Notes: generated by a model not told the origin, from the sequence alone. 64,000 nucleotides of DNA from Adlercreutzia agrestimuris (GCF_943193125.1 NZ_CALPCX010000002.1:248001-312000); one strand, 5' to 3'; positions 52,575 to 61,668 are shown, numbered from the stretch's first letter. Numbers and translations are program-made.

Positions 52575-54137
52575 ATGGCTATCCACGGTTTAAGCAGAAG
52601 GAATTTCTTACAAGGTGCAGTGCTGGCAGGTGCGAGTTTTGCGGGAGCGGGTGCGCTTACTGCATGCTCGCAAGCTGAAAGCACGGTTGATGAAGGACTG
52701 GCTACTACTGGTGACGACCACGTTTGGGAGGCTGAAGCCGATCTTGTCATTCTTGGTTCCGGATGCGCGGGTATGTATGGTGCCTATCATGCAGCAGATG
52801 CAGGATTGAGTGTTATTTTGCTTGAGAAGCAACCCGAAGAGACAGCCGGCGGTGATACGCGCTGCATGGGTGGTTATATGAATCGTAAGAATATGACTAT
52901 GGATCTTCTTATGAATTCATACTCTTTTGGCGATTGTGATGAAGAGTGGGCAGAAAAGATTGTTGAAGGCAGTCTTGATACTGTTGATTTCTTGCTTGAG
53001 CATGGTTGTGAATGGGAAACAGTAGAAGATGGTTTTCTGAAGGGTAATGGCCCGGCTGTTTATGAATGCCTTCGCGATGCAATGCTCACGAAAAACGTTG
53101 ATGTTCGTTACGAAACTCCTGCAACAGAGCTTATACAAAATAATGCTGGCGAAGTGATTGGTGTTGTAGCTTCAAGCAATGGGCAACCTGTCAATTTTAA
53201 GGCAAAACGTGCAGTGCTCATTGCTACAGGTGCTTATACCTGCAACAAGCAGTTGATGTGGGATTTGAATCTTCCGGGCATCGAGACATATTCAATTAGC
53301 AGTCCTTATTTGACAGGAGACGGTCTTCTGATGGCGGCAAACCTTGGTGCTCGTATTGGCAAGGTTTCAAAGGGCGTTGAGTTTGATGCATTTGTTTCCA
53401 AGGCGGCAAGTGAGGCGATTGGCACTGGCATCGAAATGCTGAAACCACCCGTTCCTTCGCTCATCTATGTGAATGGCGATGCAAAGCGTTTTCAGGATGA
53501 GTATTTGAACATGCAGCATAGCAAGACTACGCTTCCGTGTACGTATTTCACTGGCAGCATGGCGGAATATCGCCAATCAGCCGCTCATTATGACAACGCT
53601 ATTATGTGGGAAGTATTTGATCAGGCAGCTTTTGATTCTGGTTCAGTAGGAAACACTACTTCAAATATGACATGGGCTAATGTTATTCCCAGTGATGGCT
53701 ATATTTGGAGCGAAGACAATAAGGCGGAATTGGAGAACGGCTGGATTCTTCAGGCTGACACGCTTGAAGAGCTTGCTGGGAAGATGGGTGTAGATCCTGC
53801 TGCTCTGGTTGAAACTGTCGCTTCATATAATGCAGGTTGCGAAGCTGGCGAGGATGCTTTTGGTCGCAATCCCGAGATGCTGGTTGCACTTGGCGAAGGT
53901 CCCTACTATGCAGTCCAACTCGGTATTTCTGTTTTGTATACCATTGGTGGTTTGATGACCGATGCCAACGGTCGCACAGTTGACTGGACAAATAATCCGA
54001 TTCCTCGCCTCTATAGCGCTGGCAACGTGGGCACCGTAGGATCGTATTTAGCAGCTATTGCTGCGCGTGGAAATATGACTCAGGCGCTCATGGCTGTTGA
54101 AGACATTCAAACTTTGGATGCTTGGGACGAAGCATAA
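52575..54137 (+). CDS. Tat-exported FAD-dependent reductase (fumarate reductase family)
   Basis: 520 residues. Tat signal LSRRNFLQGAVLAGASFAGA ending LTAC. FAD motif LVILGSGCAGMYGAYHAADAG, EKQPEETAGGDTRCMGGYMN, VLIATGAYTCNKQL, and C-terminal LYSAGNVGTVGSYLAAIAARG. There is no FMN domain; electrons probably come from the six-haem lipoprotein encoded 14 bp downstream. The flavoprotein-cytochrome pair resembles the two-component (Cgr-like) reductases of Eggerthella. ATG 52575 has AAGGAGGGG; the open frame upstream is not used. Substrate unknown. Confidence 0.92.
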   Translation: MAIHGLSRRNFLQGAVLAGASFAGAGALTACSQAESTVDEGLATTGDDHVWEAEADLVILGSGCAGMYGAYHAADAGLSVILLEKQPEETAGGDTRCMGGYMNRKNMTMDLLMNSYSFGDCDEEWAEKIVEGSLDTVDFLLEHGCEWETVEDGFLKGNGPAVYECLRDAMLTKNVDVRYETPATELIQNNAGEVIGVVASSNGQPVNFKAKRAVLIATGAYTCNKQLMWDLNLPGIETYSISSPYLTGDGLLMAANLGARIGKVSKGVEFDAFVSKAASEAIGTGIEMLKPPVPSLIYVNGDAKRFQDEYLNMQHSKTTLPCTYFTGSMAEYRQSAAHYDNAIMWEVFDQAAFDSGSVGNTTSNMTWANVIPSDGYIWSEDNKAELENGWILQADTLEELAGKMGVDPAALVETVASYNAGCEAGEDAFGRNPEMLVALGEGPYYAVQLGISVLYTIGGLMTDANGRTVDWTNNPIPRLYSAGNVGTVGSYLAAIAARGNMTQALMAVEDIQTLDAWDEA

Positions 54138-54151
54138 TCAAGGAGAAGGTC

Positions 54152-54760
54152 ATGTTTAAAGGAAATAAACAACTCCTACTTCTTGCTATTGCCGTGGCTG
54201 TTGTTGGTTGTTTGGTGGGTTGTGCGCCGCAAAAACAGGCAAGCGAGAATGACCCTCATGCACACGATGACAACACAGCGTCTACTGAGATGGTTGATTT
54301 TGAATTCTCTCAGGATTCAGATTGCACTCTGTGTCATACGGTTGAATCCGAGTCAATGGACGACGCAGCTTGCTTAGCAGGACTGGGCTCTCATGCGACT
54401 ATCGAGTGTCTGACTTGTCATGAGTTTGATGCTAGTCTTGAAAAAGCGCATGATGATGTATCGGTAGGAGATTCGCCACGGAGTAGTTTAAAACGCACTC
54501 AAGTTAATGAAACGGCTTGCTTAGCATGTCATAGCGAAGAAGAGCTTATTGAAAAAACCGCTGATGTTACCGTACTGACTGATAGTGAAGGCACGGTGGT
54601 TAATCCACATGAGGTTATGAGCACAGGTACGGGACATGAAGAAATTGCGTGCTCAAGTTGTCATAAGATGCACACCTCGGCTGATGCAGCTCAAACGGCA
54701 GGTGATGTATGTTTGAGTTGTCATCATAAAGAAGTCTACGAATGCGGGACGTGTCATTAA
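54152..54760 (+). CDS. Six-haem c-type cytochrome lipoprotein
   Basis: 202 residues. Signal peptide with lipobox VGCLVGC, His/Asp-rich linker, then six CxxCH motifs: CTLCH, CLTCH, CLACH, CSSCH, CLSCH and a final CGTCH that ends the protein. Additional His residues could supply sixth ligands. As a membrane-anchored lipoprotein it should pass electrons from the quinone pool or an NrfH-like donor to the flavin reductase encoded just upstream. AAGGAGAAGGTC precedes ATG 54152. Confidence 0.93.
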   Translation: MFKGNKQLLLLAIAVAVVGCLVGCAPQKQASENDPHAHDDNTASTEMVDFEFSQDSDCTLCHTVESESMDDAACLAGLGSHATIECLTCHEFDASLEKAHDDVSVGDSPRSSLKRTQVNETACLACHSEEELIEKTADVTVLTDSEGTVVNPHEVMSTGTGHEEIACSSCHKMHTSADAAQTAGDVCLSCHHKEVYECGTCH

Positions 54761-54795
54761 TCCCTCCCTCTTATACGCTTCTCGCATTTTGACGA

Positions 54796-54843
54796 CAACA
54801 ATGCTTCTCGTTGATGATGAATTGACGAGAAGCATTTGTTGCA
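54796..54843 (+). terminator. Hairpin after the cytochrome gene
   Basis: ATGCTTCTCGT / ACGAGAAGCAT 11-bp stem extended by CAACA / TTGTTG, with no T-run. Possibly an attenuator or processing hairpin 35 bp after the stop. Confidence 0.5.
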
Positions 54844-54846
54844 TAA

Positions 54847-55017
54847 GGAATTAATTGGGCTGCCGGAGATTATGTAGTCGCTGGTAACAATTTGAAAGGT
54901 CAGGCGACTCTTACTACAAGATTCCTGGATCAGCTTGGCGAAGCTCGCGAAGTGAAGAGTAATGTATTTTGCCAGAATAATAGCTGCCACAATCTTTTAT
55001 TTAAGAGCTCGAGGTAG
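54847..55017 (+). pseudogene. C-terminal remnant of a multihaem cytochrome
   Basis: A 56-codon frame without a start codon reads WAAGDYVVAGNNLKGQATLT, then RFLDQLGEAREVKSNVFCQN, then NSCHNL. The CQNNSCH segment fits a CX4CH haem site as found in c3-type cytochromes of this family of bacteria. It lies directly after the intact six-haem gene. Probably the tail of a second, mostly deleted cytochrome gene. Confidence 0.45.
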
Positions 55018-55052
55018 CTATATTCGATTTGGGACTACACGACAAAAAGTGC

Positions 55053-55091
55053 ATCAAAAATCGGGAGTTGGCTTGAACCAACTCCCGATTT
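55053..55091 (-). terminator. Rho-independent terminator of the choloylglycine hydrolase gene
   Basis: Minus strand: AAATCGGGAGTTGG / CCAACTCCCGATTT, 14-bp perfect stem, 6-base loop, then T-run; 21 bp after the stop of the hydrolase. Confidence 0.93.
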
Positions 55092-55111
55092 GCTTGTGTT
55101 GACGCACGCAC

Positions 55112-56080
55112 TTAGGCGAATATTTCCGTTTTTGGCGAGATAAGTGCGTTGGTAGGTGTGTTAGCAAAATCAGCTAAGCATGCGCTCTGTATTGCTGGGC
55201 TGTTATAGGTGTTGTAGTAATAAGTGCTGGTAGCAGCGCTGAAGCAGTCCGAATAGAGAGTGAGCTCATAGCTTCCGTCGTCCATGGCAGCCATACCGTC
55301 GCTAAACGATACGCTTCCCAGCGTGTGGAACATGCGCATCACGTTGTCTAGTTCGCCCTCTTTTTGGGGATAGAAGTTGTTGACGAAGGCAGCTTTTACA
55401 AAACGCGAGGTAGAGTAGGGGTCTCCAGGGATGCCGCGCATGGTGGAGCCGGTGCCAAATGGTGTCAATTTCTCTTTGCCCCATGTGACGCTGCCCGGCC
55501 AGCTGCCGTTGCAGCAGAGGTAGTTGCGCAGGTTTTCCAGATGCCACGGGAAAGGCGGCTGATTGGTAAGCACATCAACCGGATCATCGTAAATATGCAT
55601 GCCGTCGGCCTGGCATTCCACAATAATGCTGCGCTTTGCATCTGCAATCATCCAGTGTAGCGATGCGACACCCATTTCAGGTGAAGGCGCTTTTGCAATG
55701 ATTGCGGTGTTTTTGAGCGCCGCCTCAGCTTCGTCAACGGTGGCGAAGTGAGCACCAATCCAAGCGGGAAGTTCAAAGGCGGCAATGCTGGTTTTGCCTT
55801 CTACTGGACCAGATTCAAATTGGGCATATCCGGCGAAGTTCAGGCCGCCAACGCTCAAACCCGCTTCGTTTCCGCAGTTGAAATACAGCGGAAATCCATC
55901 GTGCTCAACGGCGGTGCCAATGGTGGCATATTTCGTAGGTTCACTTTCGCAAAACTGCATCTTGAGTAGGTAGCCTTTAGGCATCACGATGGGTTTTTCG
56001 CCATAACTGACATTCCAGTCGTAATTACGACCCCAGAATAGATGGCCTTGACTATCAGTAAAACGAACTCCAGTGCACAT
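55112..56080 (-). CDS. Choloylglycine hydrolase family enzyme (bile salt hydrolase / penicillin V acylase type)
   Basis: 322 residues. The start MCTGVRF places the nucleophile Cys at position 2, exposed after Met removal. GRNYDWN gives the Arg-Asp pair, NEAGL the oxyanion Asn, LTNQPPFPWHLENLRNY the second Asn region, and STSRFVKAAF the conserved Arg. All catalytic residues of the Ntn-hydrolase are therefore present. ATG 56080 has AAAGGAGATCCCC; the upstream extension is ignored because it would bury the Cys. Cleaves an amide, plausibly of conjugated bile acids. BSH versus acylase is not separable by eye. Confidence 0.9.
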   Translation of the reverse strand: MCTGVRFTDSQGHLFWGRNYDWNVSYGEKPIVMPKGYLLKMQFCESEPTKYATIGTAVEHDGFPLYFNCGNEAGLSVGGLNFAGYAQFESGPVEGKTSIAAFELPAWIGAHFATVDEAEAALKNTAIIAKAPSPEMGVASLHWMIADAKRSIIVECQADGMHIYDDPVDVLTNQPPFPWHLENLRNYLCCNGSWPGSVTWGKEKLTPFGTGSTMRGIPGDPYSTSRFVKAAFVNNFYPQKEGELDNVMRMFHTLGSVSFSDGMAAMDDGSYELTLYSDCFSAATSTYYYNTYNSPAIQSACLADFANTPTNALISPKTEIFA

Positions 56081-56239
56081 GGGGATCTCCTTTTCGAGGC
56101 AACAAACCATTGAAGGAGTAAGTCCTTCTGCATTCAAGCTATCACGGCTTTTTTATGACGAAGTTGCTGGGTGCTTGTTCGTTTACGAATGGATAGTAAT
56201 TAGTTAGGCATTCTTTTAACTAATGGTGCGCGGTGATTT

Positions 56240-57067
56240 CTATGACAACGTTGTAGCGAATGCTTCTAATAGCTCATTTACTACTTCAGGTTGATCGGTG
56301 TTTGAGTTATGTCCCGCATTTTCTATCCACTCTATCGGAGTGTTGATCTGCGCGGACCATGCGCGATTGTAGCGCTTAGCGGATCCGGCTTTGTCTTTTT
56401 TGCCGCAGATCAGCAGTATCGGGCAGTCTGGTGTAGAGGCGCGATCCATTTCCGCCGCACAAGCAAGGGCATTAAAACCATGGGCAGATAATTCGCAGTA
56501 TTCGCGCTTGTTGTAGTCTTGCATCATTAAGGCCATGAGATGCTGTCCATAGGCAGTGACGGCATTATTTTTTGATCCCAGGTCAACGAGTGTCTTCCAG
56601 GGAAACATTAGAAACATTGTTTTCGTATGCTTGAGAAACCAGAGCTCCCAGCTTGTGTAGTAGCTGCGCTGTAGCGGACACGAATCAATGGAAACAAACC
56701 CTTTTGCTGTGCCAGGAAAAAGATCCATGAATGCTTGCGAGACGTATCCACCCATGGATTGCCCCACGAGGATGGGGCGGTCTATTCCTTCCGCATCAAG
56801 AATCTGCTTGAGCCAGCGAGCTTTGTCGTCAAGGCTCCATGTAAGGGCAAAGGGCCGTGATTGACCGTGAGAAGGCGCATCCCAAACAAACACATTGGCT
56901 TTTCCATCAAAGTAAGTTAACTGCTTTTCAAAGAGTCGATGATCGGCAGTGAGACCGGGGAGAAACACAAACCACGGTTTATCGGCAAGAACTTCACTTG
57001 AGACCCAATACGTAATGACCCCAGAGGGAGTCTGATAACGATGCTTTTTAAGGCTAGAGTAATTCAT
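56240..57067 (-). CDS. Alpha/beta hydrolase
   Basis: 275 residues. WFVFLPGLTADHRLF (oxyanion loop), VFVWDAPSHGQS, nucleophile elbow ILVGQSMGGYVSQAF, acid in LLICGKKDKAG and His in WIENAGHNSN. Complete Ser-Asp-His set. The ATG at 57067 has GAGGAGACACC. No signal peptide. Substrate unknown; close to proline iminopeptidase/esterase-like members. Confidence 0.9.
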   Translation of the reverse strand: MNYSSLKKHRYQTPSGVITYWVSSEVLADKPWFVFLPGLTADHRLFEKQLTYFDGKANVFVWDAPSHGQSRPFALTWSLDDKARWLKQILDAEGIDRPILVGQSMGGYVSQAFMDLFPGTAKGFVSIDSCPLQRSYYTSWELWFLKHTKTMFLMFPWKTLVDLGSKNNAVTAYGQHLMALMMQDYNKREYCELSAHGFNALACAAEMDRASTPDCPILLICGKKDKAGSAKRYNRAWSAQINTPIEWIENAGHNSNTDQPEVVNELLEAFATTLS

Positions 57068-57160
57068 TGGTGTCTCCTCGGGTGGTTCATGGAATCTTGC
57101 TCTTAAGGTTAGCATATCGGTTTTGGTCTTAGGTTTTGTTGTTTGTGCTTGGTGATCCTC

Positions 57161-58117
57161 CTAGGCCGTGCTTTCATCGTATTGGGCTAAGAGTTCCGCC
57201 ATTGCCTCATAGAATCGTGTCGGCTCATCTGATGCGGCAATTCCAGATACCTGCCCATCACCTGCCTCTATGATAGTCCAGGAGCCATCTGCCAGCTCAG
57301 CGAAGTCAACCGTATAAAACGGTGCGGAAATGGTATTGAGCGCAGACAGGAGGGAACGCGGGGGCGCGGGCGCTTCTTCAGGCTGATGAGAATTGCGATT
57401 TAAGCCAAGCTGATGGTCTTGGAGGAAAACGAAACATCGCCATTCATTGTAAGCGCCATCGTATTGTTTGAGATCTACGTGTTCCTTGAGTACGATCCCG
57501 CCTGTGAAGAGGCTCCCACGCCGCCGTATGAAGTCCTGAACATATTCGTCAAGCTCATCTTGGGTTAAGGGTGTTTTTATATAAGCCGGGAAATCGGTAT
57601 TCTTAACTGATTTTACGTAGTCTTTAACCATGAAGCGTTTAAATGTTTCATTCACTTCGTTTGCGTCTATGCTTACCTGGCCATTTGTTTCAGGGTATAC
57701 CTTAAAAGTGGGCGTTTGGCTGCAGAAAAATGCTGCCGCAAAGGGGAAGCAATGCATTTGCTCATAGCTTTGAGGTGATACCAAAGGGCTAAATCCCATT
57801 GAAGTGAGATCCTCATAGAAGCGTTGATATTGCTCCGGCTTCATCATCCATCCTCGATAGATCACGCGCTTAGGAAGGTGTTCGATGCCTTTGTTTAACG
57901 CGAGCGGTGCGCCATCAAGGTATTCGTCGTAATTGAACAAGGCAGCTTCCAAACCATTTGTGGCAACCACCGCATCAAGCTCTGCGCTGAAGTTGTCATT
58001 GGGGGAGTTGAGTGAGAAATAGTCTCCTGGAAAGAGAACTGTGGTATTTGCTATTTGATTGGCTTTAGCGCAAGCACTTACAAAGCTTTTAGAATGACCA
58101 TCGGTGTTACCAAGCAT
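57161..58117 (-). CDS. ATP-grasp protein (R2K/DUF4343-like)
   Basis: 318 residues. An N-terminal unrecognised part of about 100 residues with RVIYRGWMMKPEQYQRFYED, FMVKDYVKSVKN (the ATP-binding Lys), GGIVLKEHVDLKQ, YNEWRCFVFLQDHQLGLNRN (E-W-R-x-F) and a late FAELADGSWTIIEAGDGQVS (metal-binding E/D). This is the R2K clade pattern, often encoded in conflict or post-translational peptide systems. AAGGAGAAGTCT precedes the ATG. Full-length relative of the fragment at 50290. Reaction unknown. Confidence 0.72.
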   Translation of the reverse strand: MLGNTDGHSKSFVSACAKANQIANTTVLFPGDYFSLNSPNDNFSAELDAVVATNGLEAALFNYDEYLDGAPLALNKGIEHLPKRVIYRGWMMKPEQYQRFYEDLTSMGFSPLVSPQSYEQMHCFPFAAAFFCSQTPTFKVYPETNGQVSIDANEVNETFKRFMVKDYVKSVKNTDFPAYIKTPLTQDELDEYVQDFIRRRGSLFTGGIVLKEHVDLKQYDGAYNEWRCFVFLQDHQLGLNRNSHQPEEAPAPPRSLLSALNTISAPFYTVDFAELADGSWTIIEAGDGQVSGIAASDEPTRFYEAMAELLAQYDESTA

Positions 58118-58329
58118 AGACTTCTCCTTGTTCTGGGCTTTACGGGGAATTCTAATGCGTAAATGTCGTAGAGATAGTACCGACTATGGGTCTTCCGTAG
58201 AGCACTTGCAACCAAAAAGCATTTCCAAGAAGGTAGCCGCGGGCCACCATGTTCATCTTACACAATTGGTTGAAAGCTGCCCTGATGAGCTCTAACAGCC
58301 CGGTAATGAACTTCGCAGTATTCCAAGAA

Positions 58330-59262
58330 CTAATTCAATCCAGCTTCAGGCACTTTCAATTCGCCTCGGTTTTCGCGTTTTTGCAGATCAACAAGCATAA
58401 TGATGGCAACAACAATAAGACCGCAACCCCCGATGATACCTGTTGGAGAAGGGCCAACGAAGGGGTTAACTCCTGCTACAGCAAAGATGGTGGAGGCTCC
58501 AGCAAGAGAGTTGAGTGCCCCATGTCCAAAGGCCGCTGCAAGAGAGCTTCCTGTCCGAATAGTCACATAGGAGAGGAAGATGCCAACAACGGTGCAGAAG
58601 CCACACATAGCCAGTATGCCTGTTAGCGGAAAACCGGGATAGCCAAGCCCGTAGTTGTGGCCAAGAGCGATTATGGGAGCATGCCAAAGACCCCAGATAA
58701 CTCCGCTGATCAGCAGCGTAGATGTTATGCTCATGCGTCGCGCTAGCTTTGGCATCAGGTAGCCGCGCCAACCCCATTCTTCGCCAAATGTAGTTGCAAT
58801 GTTGAGAAGCGGTCCCATAAAGATGCCCATAACAATCTGGATTAATGCCAAGACTTCAATGTTGGGAAGCTCCTGGGTCATGCCGACGGAAGCCGCTTGA
58901 CTCTCAAGCAAGGTGGCGAAGTTTGATGCGTGCGGATCAAAGCTGTCGGGAAAAAGCAGAAAGTATGCGACGGCTCCCACTATAATGAGCAGGGAAGGTC
59001 CAAACCAGGCCACCAAAAACCAAGGCAAAGAGCGCTTCAACGGATAAGGTTTGATAACGCAGTTTTTGAAACCCTCTTTAGTAATCAGACGCGTCAGAAT
59101 GACGGCAAGAGCGGGGAAGAACATAACTGCGCCAATAGCAAGCGTTGTTATCATGGAGCTGCTTTGAGAGGCATCGCAATTCGCAAGCGGGTAGACCACC
59201 GCAAACTCGTAGATCCAAGAGAGGGCAAATGTGATACCCAGGAAAAGATAGATTCGTTTCAT
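58330..59262 (-). CDS. CPBP-family intramembrane metalloprotease
   Basis: 310 residues, eight spans. The glutamate motif EEWGWRGYLMPKLAR (EExxxR), second His motif GVIWGLWHAPIIALGH and the final N/D-containing GALNSLAG. The first Glu pair and both His are kept, so the site should be active. Family members act in bacteriocin self-immunity or anchoring of membrane proteins. Divergent from the MerR gene across a region with a matching operator; likely part of that regulon. 58118-58329 shows nothing else. Confidence 0.9.
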   Translation of the reverse strand: MKRIYLFLGITFALSWIYEFAVVYPLANCDASQSSSMITTLAIGAVMFFPALAVILTRLITKEGFKNCVIKPYPLKRSLPWFLVAWFGPSLLIIVGAVAYFLLFPDSFDPHASNFATLLESQAASVGMTQELPNIEVLALIQIVMGIFMGPLLNIATTFGEEWGWRGYLMPKLARRMSITSTLLISGVIWGLWHAPIIALGHNYGLGYPGFPLTGILAMCGFCTVVGIFLSYVTIRTGSSLAAAFGHGALNSLAGASTIFAVAGVNPFVGPSPTGIIGGCGLIVVAIIMLVDLQKRENRGELKVPEAGLN

Positions 59263-59340
59263 TGTCTCTCACCGCTTTCAATTGCAGAATAGTGTGTCGG
59301 GATGGAGCAACATCTCCTTTTGTTCGCATATTGGACAACA

Positions 59341-59377
59341 TGACGCTACGTCACAGGCAATACCTGACGTAGGGTGA
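59341..59377. promoter_or_regulatory. MerR-type operator, distal site
   Basis: CTACGTCA (59346-59353) / TGACGTAG (59365-59372), 11-base spacer, with flanks extending the arms to 13 bp with two mismatches. In the divergent region between the CPBP protease and MerR gene. Matches the dyad before the MFS gene. Confidence 0.65.
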
Positions 59378-59484
59378 TTTTTTGGTTTGCAGCAAGTTTT
59401 GTGGCTATTATTCCCTCCTCAAACTGACCATAATGAAAGAATAAAGAGGTCGGTAATTTCTAAAAACATGTGATAGGGGGTTAA

Positions 59485-60309
59485 ATGCGCAGTAGCGATA
59501 TTGCACGAATTGCAGGTGTTACAACCCGTACGCTTCGCCACTACCATTCTATTGGGTTGTTGCCTGAGCCCCCGCGATCCCAAAATGGGTACCGCGAATA
59601 TGACGCTATGGATCTAACACGGGTGCTGCATATTAAACGATTATCTTCCCTTGGTTTTTCTCTTGCTCAGATCAAAGAGATGATAGATGAGGAAAATGCT
59701 GCATCCGATGAGTCAAGCCCGAATGGATCGCTCAATAAGCAGCTGATTGAGCTTACAAAGCTTGACGAAGAACTAAAACTGCAGATTGAGGACCTAAAAC
59801 ATCGCAGGAAAGTAATTGCTCAGCTGCGCGAGGAGCAGCTTGATCCTTCGCTGCCTGTACGCTTCGCTAAAGCGGTAAAGCGTATTTATGGGAGCCAGTA
59901 TGAAGCGTTGGTAGCTCAGTCCAGTACGGAGAACCGTGCGGCATTGCTCCTTGCGTCGCACTTCTACGATGAGGAATCTCTTCAAGAGCTCGAGAGATTT
60001 GTGAGCAAAGTGGAGGAACTTGATCTTCTGGATTCCATTCGCAGAGTGGAAGAGAAAATTGGCAAGCTGCCTGCTGATGCTTCGGAGCAAAAGCGCGAAG
60101 CATTGGTTAGGGAAGTGCTGGACTTATTGGAGCCGCTAATGGATTGCTTCGACCCGCAAAACTGGGAAGCATCCGAGGACGGGGAAGGTGCCATACTTAT
60201 TGATTCCCTTGCGCAAAGTTCGTGGAATGCCGCCCAGCTTGATGTTGAAAAGCGCGTTGCGGATGCCATTGCGCAGCGAGTTCTCCAAAGGCAATCCGAT
60301 GGTTTGTGA
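59485..60309 (+). CDS. MerR-family regulator
   Basis: 274 residues. HTH 1-75 (MRSSDIARIAGVTTRTLRHY then SIGLLPEPPRSQNGYREYD), coiled coil 75-125, and an all-helical C-terminal half rich in Leu/Glu without recognisable ligand pocket. Two nearly identical dyads flank the gene, one towards the CPBP protease and one inside the promoter of the MFS gene. It therefore probably controls all three genes. Ligand unknown; a toxic compound exported by the MFS protein is plausible. Confidence 0.9.
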   Translation: MRSSDIARIAGVTTRTLRHYHSIGLLPEPPRSQNGYREYDAMDLTRVLHIKRLSSLGFSLAQIKEMIDEENAASDESSPNGSLNKQLIELTKLDEELKLQIEDLKHRRKVIAQLREEQLDPSLPVRFAKAVKRIYGSQYEALVAQSSTENRAALLLASHFYDEESLQELERFVSKVEELDLLDSIRRVEEKIGKLPADASEQKREALVREVLDLLEPLMDCFDPQNWEASEDGEGAILIDSLAQSSWNAAQLDVEKRVADAIAQRVLQRQSDGL

Positions 60310-60338
60310 ACCGTTTGTGTTTAGCGCAAAGTGAATTG

Positions 60339-60369
60339 TTGACTATGACGTTACGTCGTAGTTTTTAAT
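60339..60369 (+). promoter_or_regulatory. MerR-type promoter of the MFS gene
   Basis: TTGACT (60339-60344), 19-base spacer, TTTAAT (60364-60369). The spacer contains the dyad CTATGACGT-T-ACGTCGTAG (60343-60361). Overlong spacers with an internal dyad are the classic MerR activation architecture. Confidence 0.75.
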
Positions 60370-60399
60370 GCAATCCTAGTGAAGCGAGAGGATTGCACA

Positions 60400-61668
60400 A
60401 TGACAGAAAAAAGAAAGATACCAACAACTACTATTCGATTTGTTTGCTCTAGCACGTTGTCCCTGTTAGGAAATTCGGTGGCCAGCGTTGTGCTTCCCTT
60501 AATCCTACTGGCTAGAACCGGCGATGCATTAGCTGCAGGCTCTTTGGCATTGATTTGCGCAGTGCCGCAGATGCTTGTAGGGCTTTTGGGAGGCGCTGTT
60601 CTAGATCGTGTGAACCGTCTAAATGTATCCATTATTTCTGATATTGTTTCTGCGACAAGTGTTGCGTTGCTCCCTGTGGTGGATATGATCTGGGGCTTAG
60701 ACTTTGGCTGGTTTGTCGTGCTGGGCTTGCTTGGTGCCATTGGCGACATACCGGGGATGACAGCACGAGATACGTTATTACCGGCTGTGGTGGAGCACGA
60801 TGGCATTAGTCTTCAGCGATTCCTTGGTATCAATCAATCGCTTGAGTCTCTTATAACCATTGTTGGCCCGGCTTTGGCGGCGGTGCTCATTGGGCTTGTG
60901 GGTGATAGTCCTGTACTGTGGGTTACAGCGGCGCTTTCTTTTTCTGCGGCTTTGGTCACATTCACGCTGCCTCGTGTTGTGGGCAAGATAGGGCAGGAGC
61001 AACGCAATGAGGAGGAAGCAACAACCCCGCGCAGCATCCTTGTTGCGGCTCAAGCTTCGCTTCGTGAGAGCGTCGTCGTACTATTCAAAAACGACGCACT
61101 CTTGAGGGCTTCGGTGCTTCTCACTTTTGGGATTGTTATGGTTATGGGTAGTTTTCAAGGTCTTGTTCTTCCGGTTTATTTCACTCAAACAGGACAGCCG
61201 GCTCATTTGGGCTATGTGTTGTCCGCTCTGTCCGCAGGTCTGCTTGTTGGCTCCCTGGTATACACCGTCTTGGCTACAAAGATCAGCAAGCGCGCGTGGT
61301 ATGTTATTTCGTTGCTTGGGATGGCACTTTCGGTTGTTGTCTTGGGCATGTTGCCTGACTATCCCGTCATGCTGTTATCTGCTTTGATGTTGGGTATAAG
61401 CGCCGGTCCTGCTTCAGCTTTGCTTGGCTTCTTTGCTTTCGATAGGATTCCCAGCGAACGCCGCGGAAGTGCCTTAGGTGCGCAAAATGCGCTGATGTTA
61501 GTAGCTGCGCCAGTGGCAGTGTTTCTTACATCTGCAGTGGTTGAGGCACTTGGTGTTTATGTTGGTGCGCTCATCCTTGTTGGCTGCTGGATTCTCATAA
61601 CCATTTGGGCGCTTGTAACAAGGAAGATGCGAGCGCTTGACATTGCATTTCAAGAGTCTATCGTTTAA
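60400..61668 (+). CDS. MFS transporter
   Basis: 422 residues, twelve spans. LSLLGNSVASVVLPLILLAR at the start, ALICAVPQMLVGLLGGAVLD with the loop 2-3 motif variant LDRVNR, and the pseudo-repeat in the second half. It resembles the MFS efflux group with MacB/Mef- and enterobactin-exporter-like members. ATG 60400 has GAGG eight bases upstream; GTG 60379 lacks a site. Under the MerR-type promoter, drug or peptide efflux is likely. Confidence 0.9.
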   Translation: MTEKRKIPTTTIRFVCSSTLSLLGNSVASVVLPLILLARTGDALAAGSLALICAVPQMLVGLLGGAVLDRVNRLNVSIISDIVSATSVALLPVVDMIWGLDFGWFVVLGLLGAIGDIPGMTARDTLLPAVVEHDGISLQRFLGINQSLESLITIVGPALAAVLIGLVGDSPVLWVTAALSFSAALVTFTLPRVVGKIGQEQRNEEEATTPRSILVAAQASLRESVVVLFKNDALLRASVLLTFGIVMVMGSFQGLVLPVYFTQTGQPAHLGYVLSALSAGLLVGSLVYTVLATKISKRAWYVISLLGMALSVVVLGMLPDYPVMLLSALMLGISAGPASALLGFFAFDRIPSERRGSALGAQNALMLVAAPVAVFLTSAVVEALGVYVGALILVGCWILITIWALVTRKMRALDIAFQESIV

